Position numbers and translations under genes: made by a program. A stretch of DNA of 64,000 bases from positions 62,001 through 126,000 of the forward strand of contig NZ_JPLA01000026.1 in the NCBI RefSeq assembly GCF_001010355.1, written 5' to 3'. Positions within the stretch are counted from its first letter, which is position 1; every line of letters begins with the position of its first letter. Origin of the DNA: Dyella japonica DSM 16301. Its GTDB lineage: Bacteria; Pseudomonadota; Gammaproteobacteria; Xanthomonadales; Rhodanobacteraceae. The notes below the pieces were generated by a model that worked only from the letters and a program-made list of their open reading frames with translations, searched no databases and was not told the DNA's origin. Shown one piece after another: positions 1-9,374 of the stretch.

Positions 1-121
1 TAGACACGGTGTCGATGGCGTCGTCGACGCGATCGCCCAGGCGCATGACGGCGCCCTTGCCAAATTGCTTCTCGATCTGGCCGAGGGCGGAAGTGAGCGC
101 CTTGCGCTTGTTGTCATCCAT
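1..121 (-). CDS. recA: RecA recombinase, N-terminal fragment (cut by window edge)
   Basis: The first 40 codons of RecA are visible, read leftward from the ATG at 119-121. They begin MDDNKRKAL and contain [15 protein letters not shown], the family's characteristic N-terminal helix and linker. RecA is the ATP-dependent strand-exchange protein and the co-protease that triggers LexA cleavage. The ATPase core lies outside the window. It sits 122 bp downstream of pncC on the same strand, the usual gammaproteobacterial pncC-recA order. I saw no convincing LexA box in the 122-bp gap. Confidence 0.95.
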   Translation of the reverse strand, partial: MDDNKRKALTSALGQIEKQFGKGAVMRLGDRVDDAIDTVS

Positions 122-243
122 CGTCTTGAATCCCGGAGTGGCAGTGAATGAGGAGATGATGCCCGCGGCTTGTCTCACGGGCTGCGATCTGTGACGGACG
201 AGTATCCCACACCGGTCAAGCGACCCAGTGGCCGGCTTTCGAC

Positions 244-750
244 TCAGTCCGTCAGCGCCTTGATGACGCCGTTGAGCGCCGCGGCCACGGTCTGACGGCG
301 CACCGCCTCGCGGTCGCCGGCGAACTGGAAGAGGCTGGCGTGGGCGTAACCGCCGCGCCGTTTCCAGCTGATCCAGACGGTGCCAACCGGCTTCTCCGGC
401 GTACCTCCCGTAGGTCCGGCAATACCGGTGACAGCCACGGCCATGCCGGCGCCAAAGCGCGCCAGTGCGCCGGACACCATCTCCAGCGCGGTCTCCTCGC
501 TGACGGCGCCGGTGCGCTCCAGCGTGCGTGGATTGACGCCTAGCAAGGCCTCTTTCGCCCCGTAGCTATAAGTGACCACGCCGGCGTCGAACCAGGCGGA
601 GCTGCCCGACAGGTCGGTGAGTGCCTTGGCGATCCAGCCGCCCGTACAGGACTCGGCGGTGACCAGCATCAGGCGCCGCTGCAGGGCCGCAGCGGCCACC
701 TGCTCGGCCAGGGCATACAGTTCGGCGTCGGTGGGGACGGACAAGCTCAT
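244..750 (-). CDS. pncC: Nicotinamide-nucleotide amidohydrolase PncC (CinA C-terminal domain)
   Basis: This 168-residue protein is a stand-alone CinA C-terminal domain. The family deamidates nicotinamide mononucleotide to nicotinate mononucleotide in the cytoplasmic pyridine-nucleotide salvage cycle. TAESCTGG at residues 31-38 carries the catalytic Ser34, and [11 protein letters not shown] at 105-116 forms the other conserved part of the active site. The length matches the short PncC form, without the CinA N-terminal domain. It lies directly upstream of recA. A second NAD-salvage gene, pncB, is found at 32.3 kb but is not linked to it. Confidence 0.93.
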   Translation of the reverse strand: MSLSVPTDAELYALAEQVAAAALQRRLMLVTAESCTGGWIAKALTDLSGSSAWFDAGVVTYSYGAKEALLGVNPRTLERTGAVSEETALEMVSGALARFGAGMAVAVTGIAGPTGGTPEKPVGTVWISWKRRGGYAHASLFQFAGDREAVRRQTVAAALNGVIKALTD

Positions 751-858
751 GGAAATTCCGGTGGGGACGGACGGAGGTGGACTCTTCTACCGCGATGGGG
801 GCTGCGCGCCAAGCTTCCAAGGATCGATGCGCTGCCCCGTCCGCCCGGCGGAAGCTGC

Positions 859-2001
859 TCAGCTGCCCCAGACCAGCACGGCGTAGCGCAGGAAATTCAG
901 GCCCAGGATCTTCTCGATGCGCCCCGTCGAATAGCCCTTCTGGGCAAGCAGCTGCGCCAGTTTGTGGAACTGCTGCGGCCCGCGCAGATCGACCACGAAC
1001 GGATAGGTATCAGGCCGCTCGCCCGCCGCGCTGATGCCGGCCGCCTGACGCTGCGCGATTTCCTTGGCTAGCGTCGCCTGATAGGCGTGCAGGTCGTCGA
1101 TCTGGGTGACCGAACCATCGGTGCCGATGCCCACATGATCTTCGCCGCAGACATTCACCGCATGATCGATATGGGCGACCACGTCCTCGGCCTTCGCATG
1201 GCCGCTGGCGTTGACGAAGGGCATGAAGTAGATACCGATGAAGCCGCCGCGCTCCGCCACCAGCTTCAATTCGGCGTCGGTCTTGTTGCGCGGCAGGTCG
1301 GTCACCGCGCGGCAACCGGTGTGATTGATCGAGATGGGCGCGGTGGACACGCGCGCCGCCTCAAGACAAGTCTGCTCGCCGCTGTGCGAAAGATCGACCA
1401 TCACACGACGCGCATTGAGCCGCGCCACCACCTCGCGGCCGAACGGCGTCAGCCCGCGGTTTTCCTTGGCCATCGAGCCGTCGCCCAGCTGGTTGGCCGG
1501 GTTGTAGGTGAGCTGGAACACGCGCACGCCGAGATCGGCAAAAATATCGACGCGCGTGGCGTCCTTGCCCATCATGGCACCGTTCTGGAAGCCGTAGATC
1601 AGGCCGATCTTCTTATCTGCCTTGGCGCGGCGAATATCGGCCGCGGTGAGGATCTTCGTGAGGTCCTGCTCGTGCTTGCGCACCAGCGCATCGGTGGCGG
1701 CGATATCGCGCACGCTGGCCTCGAACGGATCGTCGGGGCCGGACACATAGCCCAGCGTGATATTCACCGCGGTCAGGCCCGACGCATGCGCCTCGGCCAG
1801 CACGCGCGGCGTGAACTCGGGCACCAGTGCATCCGACCCGCGATTGGGATCGTCCAGACCGCCCAGCGCGTTGATGATGATGCCGCCATCGGCCGCAGCC
1901 GCACCCGGAGCCTCGGCGCCGCGCGCTTCCCAGGGCAGCATGGTAGCGGCAGCGGCCCAGGTCGCGCCGGTGAGGAAGGTTCGCCGATCAATCGTCGTCA
2001 T
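859..2001 (-). CDS. Secreted M19-family (renal dipeptidase-like) protein with altered metal ligands
   Basis: This 380-residue protein has a twin-arginine-type leader (DRRTFL, RR at 6-7, then an alanine-rich stretch), so Tat export to the periplasm is likely. The body is peptidase family M19: LSHSGEQ (His206), INHTGCR (His227, Arg231) and GIGTDG (Asp295) match the conserved ligands and arginine. Two expected features are absent: the N-terminal HxD is replaced by NALGGLD (44-50), and the bridging Glu region EGG reads QNG (139-141). It may be a divergent subfamily or have lost normal metal binding. Its ATG overlaps the end of the upstream amidohydrolase by 14 nt, so the two are translationally coupled. 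Confidence 0.85.
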   Translation of the reverse strand: MTTIDRRTFLTGATWAAAATMLPWEARGAEAPGAAAADGGIIINALGGLDDPNRGSDALVPEFTPRVLAEAHASGLTAVNITLGYVSGPDDPFEASVRDIAATDALVRKHEQDLTKILTAADIRRAKADKKIGLIYGFQNGAMMGKDATRVDIFADLGVRVFQLTYNPANQLGDGSMAKENRGLTPFGREVVARLNARRVMVDLSHSGEQTCLEAARVSTAPISINHTGCRAVTDLPRNKTDAELKLVAERGGFIGIYFMPFVNASGHAKAEDVVAHIDHAVNVCGEDHVGIGTDGSVTQIDDLHAYQATLAKEIAQRQAAGISAAGERPDTYPFVVDLRGPQQFHKLAQLLAQKGYSTGRIEKILGLNFLRYAVLVWGS

Positions 2002-3385
2002 TGCCCATTTCTTCCTTGGTCACCGGTCGATAATCGGCACGCGGATAGACGTGGCCGCGTTTCACCGTCATGCGGATGCTGCGGAGGTTGCCGATGTCCT
2101 TCAGCGGATCGGCGGACAGCACGGCGAAGTTCGCCAGCTTGCCGGGTTCGATCGAACCCATGTCTTTCTGCTGACCCGCCGCTTCGGCTCCGATCAACGT
2201 CGCCGAGCGAATGGCCTGCAGCGGCGGTATGCCCACGTCGTGGGTGAGGAAAGCGATCTCGTCGTAAACGGACGGCCAAACGTCCTTGAAACCAGGATCG
2301 CTATCGGTGCCCGTCGAGATCGGCACACCCGCCTGCCAGGCCTGGCGGACCAGGCGGATGGTGGTCGGCCCCGTGCAGCGCAGCGGCTTGCGCTCGGGAT
2401 GCGCCTTGCGTTCGGCGTCATAGCGCGCGAACAGGCTGCCGGTGGCATCGAGGATGGTGCCGTGCTTGAGCATGTCGCGGTAAAGACCGGCCATCACGGG
2501 ATCGTCGCCGTCCTTCGCGAGCAGGTTTTCGTGGAATGGCGTGTGATCCTCGTAGGCTTTGAGCATCACCGGCTCGAGCTGATACGCCTGGTAGCAGGCA
2601 TGGCTGACCACGTCGGCGCCGGCGTCGATCACATCGGCAGGACGGGTGGGAAACACGGCGCTGTGCGCCCACACCATCATGTGCTGGCGATGCGCCTCGG
2701 CGGTGATCGCCTTGACCAGATCGGGCGGCAGATCGGCATAGACCTTGATGGCCGTCGCCGAGGTACCGCGTGCCAACGTCACCGCCTCACGCAGATCGGT
2801 CTTCTCGTCGATGGCCTGCATCCATGGACTCTTGCCCGGCGTGACGCCATAGCTGGCCGCCGCCACACGCGGATCGGCGAAGAACGCCGGGCCGGCCATC
2901 ACCGCGGCGTAGTAGATGTCGGGCGAAGGAATCTCGCCGGTGCGCGCCTGGCGGGCCAGCTCGCCGACCGAACGCAGATCGTCCGCCATGTCGCGCACGG
3001 CGGTGACGCCGCCATAGAGATTGCGCCGCAGGATCGCCTGCGCACGCTTTGCATCGGGTGGCGTGGCCAAGTGCACGTGGCTGTCGACCAGGCCCGGGAT
3101 CACATAGCGGCCGTGCAGGTCGACGATTTTCACCGCGGTGTCCTTCGCCTCCGCCAGCGAACCATGCGGCCCCACCGCCACGATGCGTTCGCCGCGCACC
3201 AGGATGTCCTGATCGGGACGCGGCGCCGCTCCGGTGCCATCGATGACGGTGGCGCCGGCGTAGAGCGTCAGCGCGTCGGCAGGCGACGGCTTGGCCGGCT
3301 GGTTAGCGGCAAAGGCGGTGGAGGCACACAGCGCGACCAGCAGCGCTGTGACCAGTGAGGTCGCGGAACGTGGGCGTCTATGCAT
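1988..3385 (-). CDS. Exported metal-dependent amidohydrolase
   Basis: A 465-residue amidohydrolase-superfamily protein. I chose the ATG at 3383-3385 because it gives a clean Sec signal peptide (MHRRPRSATS, then a hydrophobic stretch ending AFAANQ); a longer in-frame start exists but destroys that signal. The composite-domain strand YAGATVIDGTG is followed by VIPGLVDSHVHL, with the metal-binding HxH at 103 and 105. It resembles the imidazolonepropionase/prolidase-like branch acting on cyclic amides or dipeptides; the substrate is unknown. It is the first gene of a two-gene unit with the M19 protein, which suggests extracytoplasmic peptide processing. Confidence 0.87.
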   Translation of the reverse strand: MHRRPRSATSLVTALLVALCASTAFAANQPAKPSPADALTLYAGATVIDGTGAAPRPDQDILVRGERIVAVGPHGSLAEAKDTAVKIVDLHGRYVIPGLVDSHVHLATPPDAKRAQAILRRNLYGGVTAVRDMADDLRSVGELARQARTGEIPSPDIYYAAVMAGPAFFADPRVAAASYGVTPGKSPWMQAIDEKTDLREAVTLARGTSATAIKVYADLPPDLVKAITAEAHRQHMMVWAHSAVFPTRPADVIDAGADVVSHACYQAYQLEPVMLKAYEDHTPFHENLLAKDGDDPVMAGLYRDMLKHGTILDATGSLFARYDAERKAHPERKPLRCTGPTTIRLVRQAWQAGVPISTGTDSDPGFKDVWPSVYDEIAFLTHDVGIPPLQAIRSATLIGAEAAGQQKDMGSIEPGKLANFAVLSADPLKDIGNLRSIRMTVKRGHVYPRADYRPVTKEEMGNDDD

Positions 3386-3578
3386 AGCGGTCGATCCTAC
3401 ACAGCCGATTCCGCCCATCACAAGGATGCCTGCGGCAAAGGCAAAGCCTGCGGGACGCCCGGGGTTCGCGGGATACATGCCGGGCCAATTCGGTTATCTT
3501 GGCGAGCATTTTTCGTTGGCGCGCAGCGCCTTCCCGCCACGGCCGGTTTCAGCATAAGGCCCGACAGAACAGCACGTT

Positions 3579-6158
3579 ATGGTCGCCCAGGATTTCGAAA
3601 GCCACACCCCCTTCATGCGCCAGTACCTGGGCGCCAAGGCCGCGCACCCGGATGTGCTGCTGTTCTTTCGCATGGGCGATTTCTACGAGCTGTTCTATGA
3701 CGACGCGCGCAAGGCCGCGCGGCTGCTGGATATCACGCTGACCCAGCGCGGCCAGTCCGGCGGCCAACCGATCCCCATGGCCGGCGTGCCCTATCACGCG
3801 GCCGAGAACTATCTGGCGCGGCTGGTGCGGCTGGGCGAGTCGGTGGCGATCTGCGAACAGATCGGCGACCCGGCCACCTCCAAGGGCCCGGTGGAACGCA
3901 AGGTGGTGCGCATCGTCACGCCGGGTACGGTGACCGACGCAGCGCTGCTGGAAGAACGCCGTGACAACCTGCTGATGTCCATCGCTGCCGGCGCGCACGG
4001 CGCTTATGGCCTGGCCTGGGTGGATCTGGCCAGTGGCCGTTTCCTGCTCAGCGAACTGCCCAGCGCCGAAGCGCTCGCCGCCGAGCTGGCGCGCCTGCAG
4101 CCGGCGGAAACCCTGGTGGGCGAAGATGTGGCGTGGCCCAAATTGGTCAGCGCACTGCCCGGCCTGCGCAAGCGTCCGCCGTGGCACTTCGATCCCGATG
4201 CGGCCAGGCGCGAACTCAACCGCTTCTTCGGCACGCGCGATCTGGGCGGTTTCGGCGTCGATCGCCTGCCGCTTGCGATTGCCGCCGCCGGCTGCCTGCT
4301 GGGCTATGTGGAAGAAACGCAGAAGAGCGCGCTGCCGCATATCTCCGGCATGTCGGTGGAAAGCGCCAGCGACACCATTGCGCTGGACGCCGCCACGCGC
4401 CGCAACCTGGAACTGGACACGCATCCGAGCGGACGCACCGAGCACACCTTGCTCGGCGTACTCGACGAGACCGTCACGCCGATGGGTGCGCGTCTGATGC
4501 GCCGCTGGCTCAACCGCCCGCTGCGTTCGCGCGAGCTGTTGCGTGCACGCCATCAGGCCATTGGCAGCCTGATTGATCAGCGCCAGCACGAGACCTTGCG
4601 CGAGCAGCTGCGCGGCATCGGCGATCTGGAACGTATCCTGGCGCGCGTCGCGTTGCGTTCGGCGCGTCCACGCGATCTGTCCACGCTGCGCGACGGGCTT
4701 GCTGCGGCACCGTTGCTGCGCGGCTTGATCGCGCCGCTGGATAGTCCACTGCTGCATGCGCTGGTCGAGCGCATCGGCGATCACGCCGACGCCGCGGCGC
4801 TGCTCGGCCGGGCCGTGGTGGAACAGCCACCTGTCCTGCAGCGCGACGGCGGCGTCATCGCCGATGGCTACGACGCCGAACTTGACGAACTGCGCCGCCT
4901 CGCCACGCATGCCGACCAATACCTGGTGGAGCTGGAGGATCGCGAGAAAGCCGCCAGCGGCATCAGCACGCTGAAGGTGGGCTACAACCGCGTCCACGGC
5001 TACTACATCGAGATCAGCAAGGGCCAGTCCGACAAGGCGCCCACGCATTACACGCGCCGCCAGACCACCAAGAACGCCGAGCGCTACATCACCGAAGAAC
5101 TGAAGAACTTCGAAGACAAGGTGCTCTCGGCCAAGGAGCGCTCGCTGATGCGCGAGCGCGCACTCTACGAAGCGCTGCTCGACACGCTGATCGCGCAACT
5201 GGAGCCGCTCAAGAGCGCCGCCTCCGCCATGGCCGAACTGGACGTGGTGGCCACGCTCGCCGAGCGCGCCATGGCGCTGGACTGGAGTGCGCCCGAACTC
5301 ACCGACGAGCCCGGCATCGCGATCGAGCGCGGTCGTCATCCGGTGGTGGAAAAAGTCCGCGAGGAACCGTTCGAGCCGAACGACCTGATGCTGGACGACA
5401 GCCGCCGCATGCTGGTGATCACCGGTCCGAACATGGGCGGTAAATCCACGTACATGCGCCAGAACGCGCTGATCGTGCTGCTGGCGCATATCGGCAGCTA
5501 CGTGCCGGCGTCGCGCGCGGTGATCGGCCCGATCGATCGCGTGTTCACGCGCATCGGCGCGGGCGACGACCTGTCGCGCGGCCAGTCCACCTTCATGGTG
5601 GAGATGAGCGAAACCGCCAACATCCTGCACAACGCCACCGAGCACAGCCTGGTGCTGATGGATGAAGTCGGCCGCGGCACCAGCACCTATGACGGCCTCG
5701 CGCTGGCGCGTGCAGCAGCCGTGCATCTGGCGGCGAGCAGCCGCTCGTATACGTTGTTCGCCACGCACTATTTCGAGCTGACCGAGCTGGCCAACGAATA
5801 CGCCACCATCGCCAACGTGCATCTGGACGCGGTCGAATACGGCGAACAACTGGTGTTCATGCACGCGGTGAAGGAAGGCCCGGCCAATCGCAGCTTCGGC
5901 CTGCAGGTGGCCGCCCTCGCCGGCCTGCCCAAGTCGGTGATCGCCGATGCGCGGCGCACGCTGGCCGAGCTTGAACGCGGCATGTATCAACACGCCTCGG
6001 CGACGGATACCAAGGCGCCCGCGCAGGAATCGCCGCAGATGGGCTTGTTCGCTGCCGCGCCGTCGGTGGTGGAGCGTGCGCTGGAAGGCATCGATCCCGA
6101 TGCCATGACGCCGCGCGAGGCGCTGGAAGCGCTTTATCGGCTCAAGTCGCTGGCCTGA
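3579..6158 (+). CDS. mutS: DNA mismatch repair protein MutS
   Basis: At 859 residues this is a full-length MutS. The mismatch-reading Phe-X-Glu is at 35-37 in MGDFYELFY. The ATPase domain has Walker [11 protein letters not shown] at 615-624, followed by the signature [14 protein letters not shown], Walker [13 protein letters not shown] and FATHYFEL. MutS recognises mispairs and recruits MutL. The extreme C-terminus ends [16 protein letters not shown], the usual tetramerisation tail. It is divergent from the amidohydrolase/M19/pncC/recA block, matching the common mutS-pncC-recA neighbourhood. Confidence 0.98.
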   Translation: MVAQDFESHTPFMRQYLGAKAAHPDVLLFFRMGDFYELFYDDARKAARLLDITLTQRGQSGGQPIPMAGVPYHAAENYLARLVRLGESVAICEQIGDPATSKGPVERKVVRIVTPGTVTDAALLEERRDNLLMSIAAGAHGAYGLAWVDLASGRFLLSELPSAEALAAELARLQPAETLVGEDVAWPKLVSALPGLRKRPPWHFDPDAARRELNRFFGTRDLGGFGVDRLPLAIAAAGCLLGYVEETQKSALPHISGMSVESASDTIALDAATRRNLELDTHPSGRTEHTLLGVLDETVTPMGARLMRRWLNRPLRSRELLRARHQAIGSLIDQRQHETLREQLRGIGDLERILARVALRSARPRDLSTLRDGLAAAPLLRGLIAPLDSPLLHALVERIGDHADAAALLGRAVVEQPPVLQRDGGVIADGYDAELDELRRLATHADQYLVELEDREKAASGISTLKVGYNRVHGYYIEISKGQSDKAPTHYTRRQTTKNAERYITEELKNFEDKVLSAKERSLMRERALYEALLDTLIAQLEPLKSAASAMAELDVVATLAERAMALDWSAPELTDEPGIAIERGRHPVVEKVREEPFEPNDLMLDDSRRMLVITGPNMGGKSTYMRQNALIVLLAHIGSYVPASRAVIGPIDRVFTRIGAGDDLSRGQSTFMVEMSETANILHNATEHSLVLMDEVGRGTSTYDGLALARAAAVHLAASSRSYTLFATHYFELTELANEYATIANVHLDAVEYGEQLVFMHAVKEGPANRSFGLQVAALAGLPKSVIADARRTLAELERGMYQHASATDTKAPAQESPQMGLFAAAPSVVERALEGIDPDAMTPREALEALYRLKSLA

Positions 6159-6168
6159 ACGGCTGCAC

Positions 6169-6198
6169 ACATCGGCTCGCCGGTGAGCGAGCCGATGT
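6169..6198. terminator. Bidirectional hairpin between convergent mutS and small PRC-like gene
   Basis: A perfect 12-bp inverted repeat (ACATCGGCTCGC and its complement) with a 6-nt loop lies in the 53-bp convergent gap. There is no strong T-run on either side, so intrinsic termination is plausible but not certain. Confidence 0.5.
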
Positions 6199-6211
6199 CA
6201 TACAGCACGAT

Positions 6212-6463
6212 CTAGTGCGGATATTCCGACTTGCGCGCATTGCCGATCGCTTCGAGCACCGGCGTCGGCAGGTGATCGAGATCGAGCACGACCTTGCCTG
6301 AATGCACGGCGCGCACGGCGCTCACCGGGATCTCGAAGTCGCCGCCGTTCTCGATATAGACCAGCAGCGCATGGCCGCCGTCCAGCAGCCGGCGCACCGA
6401 GCCGATGCCATCCTCGCCGTCGGCCACGAAAACCATGTCGCCTTCCTGGATGTGCTCTGCCAC
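6212..6463 (-). CDS. Small PRC-barrel/DUF2171-like protein
   Basis: An 83-residue acidic protein without signal peptide or membrane segment. The pattern [19 protein letters not shown] followed by a beta-rich stretch ([21 protein letters not shown]) resembles a PRC-barrel of the DUF2171 type, a small fold found in many stress-linked proteins. No catalytic motif is visible and the function is unknown. It converges on mutS and is divergent from katA, separated from it by a 254-bp gap that holds the OxyR-like site. Confidence 0.7.
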   Translation of the reverse strand: MAEHIQEGDMVFVADGEDGIGSVRRLLDGGHALLVYIENGGDFEIPVSAVRAVHSGKVVLDLDHLPTPVLEAIGNARKSEYPH

Positions 6464-6610
6464 GACGACTCTCCGCTGGGATCAAGAGGCAGGCATCGTC
6501 AGCCACGCATGGTGGTGTGTGCGTGAAAGCCGCGCCCGGATGTCATCCCATTCGTAGCTCGCCACTTTTTGGCCGCAACGCCCGCGCACGCGCTGCCAGC
6601 GCCTCATCTG

Positions 6611-6647
6611 ATAGACCACAGCTATCGGCAACATCAAAACAATCGAA
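6611..6647 (+). promoter_or_regulatory. Putative OxyR-binding site upstream of katA
   Basis: The sequence fits the four-element OxyR pattern with exact 7-nt spacing: ATAG at 6611-6614, CTAT at 6622-6625, ATCA at 6633-6636 and CGAA at 6644-6647. The first pair is a perfect match to ATAG-N7-CTAT and the second pair matches at half its positions. It ends 70 bp before the katA start codon, a normal position for an activator. OxyR control of catalase genes is well established; the site itself is my inference. Confidence 0.5.
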
Positions 6648-6717
6648 TTCCACAAATGGGACCAGCTACCTAGAGTCGAGTGCATGCCAGCCATCCCCCA
6701 AGTGCAAGGAGCCACGC

Positions 6718-8160
6718 ATGACTGACCATCGCAAGACCCTCACCACCTCGTCCGGTGCATCCGTCCCCGATAACCAGAACGCCCTGACCGCCGGCCCCCG
6801 CGGCCCCCTGTTGGTACAGGACCATCAGCTGTTCGAGAAGCACGCCCACTTCAACCGCGAGCGCATCCCCGAGCGCGTCGTCCACGCCGTGGGCTCCGCG
6901 GCGCATGGCACGCTGACCATCACGCACGACATCACCAGGTATTCGCGCGCAAAGATATTCAAGCCCGGTACGAAGACGCCGCTGTTCCTGCGTTTCTCCA
7001 CCGTGGCAGGCGAACGCGGCGCGGCGGATGCGGAGCGCGACGTGCGCGGCTTCGCCATCAAGTTCTACACCGAAGAGGGCAACTGGGATCTGGTCGGCAA
7101 CAACACGCCGATCTTCTTCGTGCGCGATCCGTACAAGTTCCCTGATTTCATCCACACCCAGAAACGCGACCCGCGCACCAACCTGCGCAACCCCACCGCC
7201 ATGTGGGATTTCTGGTCGCTGTCACCCGAATCGCTGCATCAGGTGACCATCCTGATGAGTGATCGCGGCCTGCCGGCCACGCTGCGCCACATGCATGGCT
7301 TCGGCAGTCATGCTTTCAGCTTCTGGAACGAGCTGGGCGAGCGCTACTGGGTGAAGTTCCACTTCAAGACCCAGCAAGGGATCGAGAACTGGACCAACGA
7401 GAAAGCGGCCGGCGTGATCGGACGGGATCGCGAGTCGCACCAGCGCGACCTTTACGAAGCGATCGAACGCAAGGACTTTCCGAAATGGACGATGTTCGTG
7501 CAGGTCATGCCGGAAGACGAAGCGCAGAACACGCCGTACAACCCGTTCGACCTCACCAAGGTGTGGCCGCACAAGGATTACCCATTGATTGAAGTGGGCG
7601 TGCTGGAGCTCAATCGCAATCCGGACAACTACTTCGCCGAAGTGGAGCAGTCGAGCTTCTCGCCGGCCAACGTCATCCCAGGCATTGGCTTCAGCCCGGA
7701 CAAGATGCTGCAGTTTCGCATCTTCTCCTACGCGGATACGGCGCGTCATCGCCTGGGCGTCAACCACGAGTCGCTGGAGATCAATCGACCACGCCGCCCG
7801 GTGCACAACTACTACCGCGACGGCCAGATGCGCTTCGGGGGCAACGGCGGCGGCAGCGTGAATTACGAGCCGAACTCGTTCAATGGCCCGGTCGAAGACA
7901 AGTCAGTGCAGGAGCCGCCGCTGACGATCTCCGGCGATGCTGATCGCTACAGCCATCGCGAGGGGAATGACGACTATACGCAGCCGGGCGATCTGTTCCG
8001 CCTGATGAGTGCGGAGCAGAAGCAGCAGCTCTTCAACAATATTGCCGCGGCGATGCAGGGCGTGCCGGAAGCGATCATCCGTCGCCAGATTGCGCACTTC
8101 AGCAAGGCCGACCCGGCGTATGGCGCCGGCGTCGCCAAGGCGGTGGGCATTACGCTTTAA
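6718..8160 (+). CDS. katA: Monofunctional haem catalase (clade 3, KatA type)
   Basis: A 480-residue small-subunit catalase that dismutates hydrogen peroxide. The distal histidine lies in [12 protein letters not shown] (His56), the distal Asn region in [13 protein letters not shown], and the proximal haem-binding Tyr338 in [12 protein letters not shown]. The length fits the clade 3 small-subunit class. I placed the start at the ATG preceded by AAGGAG rather than at an in-frame ATG 67 codons upstream, which would put the OxyR-like site inside the gene. No signal peptide is evident, so it is probably cytoplasmic. Confidence 0.96.
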   Translation: MTDHRKTLTTSSGASVPDNQNALTAGPRGPLLVQDHQLFEKHAHFNRERIPERVVHAVGSAAHGTLTITHDITRYSRAKIFKPGTKTPLFLRFSTVAGERGAADAERDVRGFAIKFYTEEGNWDLVGNNTPIFFVRDPYKFPDFIHTQKRDPRTNLRNPTAMWDFWSLSPESLHQVTILMSDRGLPATLRHMHGFGSHAFSFWNELGERYWVKFHFKTQQGIENWTNEKAAGVIGRDRESHQRDLYEAIERKDFPKWTMFVQVMPEDEAQNTPYNPFDLTKVWPHKDYPLIEVGVLELNRNPDNYFAEVEQSSFSPANVIPGIGFSPDKMLQFRIFSYADTARHRLGVNHESLEINRPRRPVHNYYRDGQMRFGGNGGGSVNYEPNSFNGPVEDKSVQEPPLTISGDADRYSHREGNDDYTQPGDLFRLMSAEQKQQLFNNIAAAMQGVPEAIIRRQIAHFSKADPAYGAGVAKAVGITL

Positions 8161-8179
8161 CGGTGATGCAAAAAGCGAA

Positions 8180-8204
8180 GGCGGCGTCTCGTAAGAGCGC
8201 CGCC
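8180..8204 (+). terminator. katA rho-independent terminator
   Basis: GGCGGCGTCTC and GAGCGCCGCC pair around a GTAA loop with one bulged T, followed by CTCCTTTTCC. It begins 20 nt after the katA stop codon, in the convergent gap with the response-regulator gene. Confidence 0.7.
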
Positions 8205-8229
8205 CTCCTTTTCCTGATGAAACGAGCGG

Positions 8230-8811
8230 TCAGGCCGCCATTTCGGGAACGGTGACCAGGGCCGGTTCGTCCGAGGCGTTGGCCAGCAGGGCCGGGATGG
8301 TTTCCACCGGCACCGACACCGGCAGGGACACCACCTTGGCTGCTTCGCGCGCGGACAGGCGCCCGAAACCCACCAGGCGATCGATGCTGCGCGCGACTTC
8401 CGCCTGCCCGAACGGCTTGCTGATGAAATCGTCGGCGCCAAAGCGCTGCACGTAGAACTGCTCGGTCGCCTGCTGGTTGCCGCTGATCATCACGATCGGC
8501 ACATGCTGCGTGGCCGGATCGTGGCGCAGCGCGCGCAAAACGGCAAAACCGTTCATGCCCGGCAGCACGATGTCCAGAAAGATCATCGCCGGCGGCTCGG
8601 CGCGCGCCATTTCCAGCGCACTTTCGCCGTCGGCCGCGCGCTCTACTTCGTAACCGTCCACTTCCAGCATGCGGCCGAGCACGGCGCGGATGGTCGCCGA
8701 GTCGTCCACCACCAGTATCCGTGCACCATGCGTGGTCTTACGCCACGTCTGCTCGACCTGCCCCGGCGTCGCGCTCGAAAGCAGTCGCTTCAGGAATCCC
8801 ATGCCCGCCAT
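8230..8811 (-). CDS. Single-domain CheY/PilH-like response regulator
   Basis: A 193-residue protein with a receiver domain at about 31-145: acidic pair Asp36-Asp37, phosphoacceptor Asp80 in MIFLDIVLPG, Ser110 and Lys132 in FISKPF. An N-terminal tail of about 30 residues and a C-terminal tail of about 50 residues have no recognisable output domain. PilH/TarH-type regulators of twitching chemosensory systems are the closest resemblance I recognise, but no pil genes are nearby. The start follows GGGAGG with 6-nt spacing. Its upstream region is rich in hairpins. Confidence 0.85.
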   Translation of the reverse strand: MAGMGFLKRLLSSATPGQVEQTWRKTTHGARILVVDDSATIRAVLGRMLEVDGYEVERAADGESALEMARAEPPAMIFLDIVLPGMNGFAVLRALRHDPATQHVPIVMISGNQQATEQFYVQRFGADDFISKPFGQAEVARSIDRLVGFGRLSAREAAKVVSLPVSVPVETIPALLANASDEPALVTVPEMAA

Positions 8812-8838
8812 TGTCGCCCTCCCACCTCAAAACCTGAG

Positions 8839-8904
8839 GGAAAACCACGCGCCCGCGCGGCTTTCCTTGGAGGACATGCTTACCCAGAACGGCGCTGCGT
8901 TCTG
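8839..8904 (-). ncRNA. Structured RNA segment between hslR and the response-regulator gene
   Basis: On the minus strand two hairpins lie back to back. One has a 7-bp stem (8885-8891 with 8898-8904). The other has a 13-bp stem (8839-8851 with 8854-8866) whose two non-Watson-Crick pairs are G-U only if the minus strand is transcribed. A third small hairpin (CCTCA/TGAGG) follows at about 8822-8836, close to the response-regulator ribosome site. It could be the response-regulator mRNA leader or a small RNA. Confidence 0.35.
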
Positions 8905-8915
8905 AGATGGGTGAC

Positions 8916-9314
8916 TCACATGGAATCCTTAAGGCGTCGCAATTCTCGACGTGCCTGCTTGTCCGGACGCCCTGGAGGAGCCATGGCGCCCAATAACTTA
9001 CGCTGAGCCTTCGCCGCGTCCCTTGCCGCGATGCTGGCCTCGCTTTCGCGATACAGCGCCTGCGCAGCCAGTGCCGGGCCGCGCTTTTCGGAGAGCGCCA
9101 GCACCTCTACCTCCAGCCGCTCCTCGCCCCGGTTGATGCGGAATGCGTCGCCCACATGGACCGCTTTGGCCGGTTTGCAGGTGCCGTCGTTGAGGTCGAT
9201 CCGGCCGCCTTCGATGGCCTGCTTGGCCAGGCTGCGGGTCTTGTAGAAGCGCGCCGCCCAGAGCCACACATCGGCGCGTACGGGAGTCGCAGGAGAAGAT
9301 TCGGGCCGTGACAT
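8916..9314 (-). CDS. hslR: Heat shock protein 15, S4-domain RNA-binding protein
   Basis: A 132-residue Hsp15 homologue. The S4 RNA-binding domain is at about 10-75 (VRADVWLWAARFYKTRSLA, then IEGGRIDLNDG), followed by a basic C-terminal helix. Hsp15 binds stalled 50S subunits that carry nascent chain and helps recycle them. I use the ATG that gives MSRPESS; a GTG six codons upstream is possible. No heat-shock promoter was recognised. Its upstream side is the 118-bp REP array, so promoter and repeat are close together. Confidence 0.88.
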   Translation of the reverse strand: MSRPESSPATPVRADVWLWAARFYKTRSLAKQAIEGGRIDLNDGTCKPAKAVHVGDAFRINRGEERLEVEVLALSEKRGPALAAQALYRESEASIAARDAAKAQRKLLGAMAPPGRPDKQARRELRRLKDSM

Positions 9315-9374
9315 GCCCCAATTATCGCCCACTCACGCCCTTTGTATTCGCCCCCACCCTCAGCCGCCCCCCTT

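Noticed and set aside
122-243. A LexA/SOS box before recA
   Set aside because: I looked for CTGT-N8-ACAG and the palindromic Xanthomonad-type box. Neither is present in the 122-bp gap in a recognisable form.
3549-6170. A very long open frame on the strand opposite mutS
   Set aside because: It mirrors the GC-rich codon pattern of mutS, shows no family motifs and has shadow-type His/Arg/Gln-rich composition. Similar long antisense frames at 10997-13045, 17791-19596 and 60472-61860 are rejected for the same reason.
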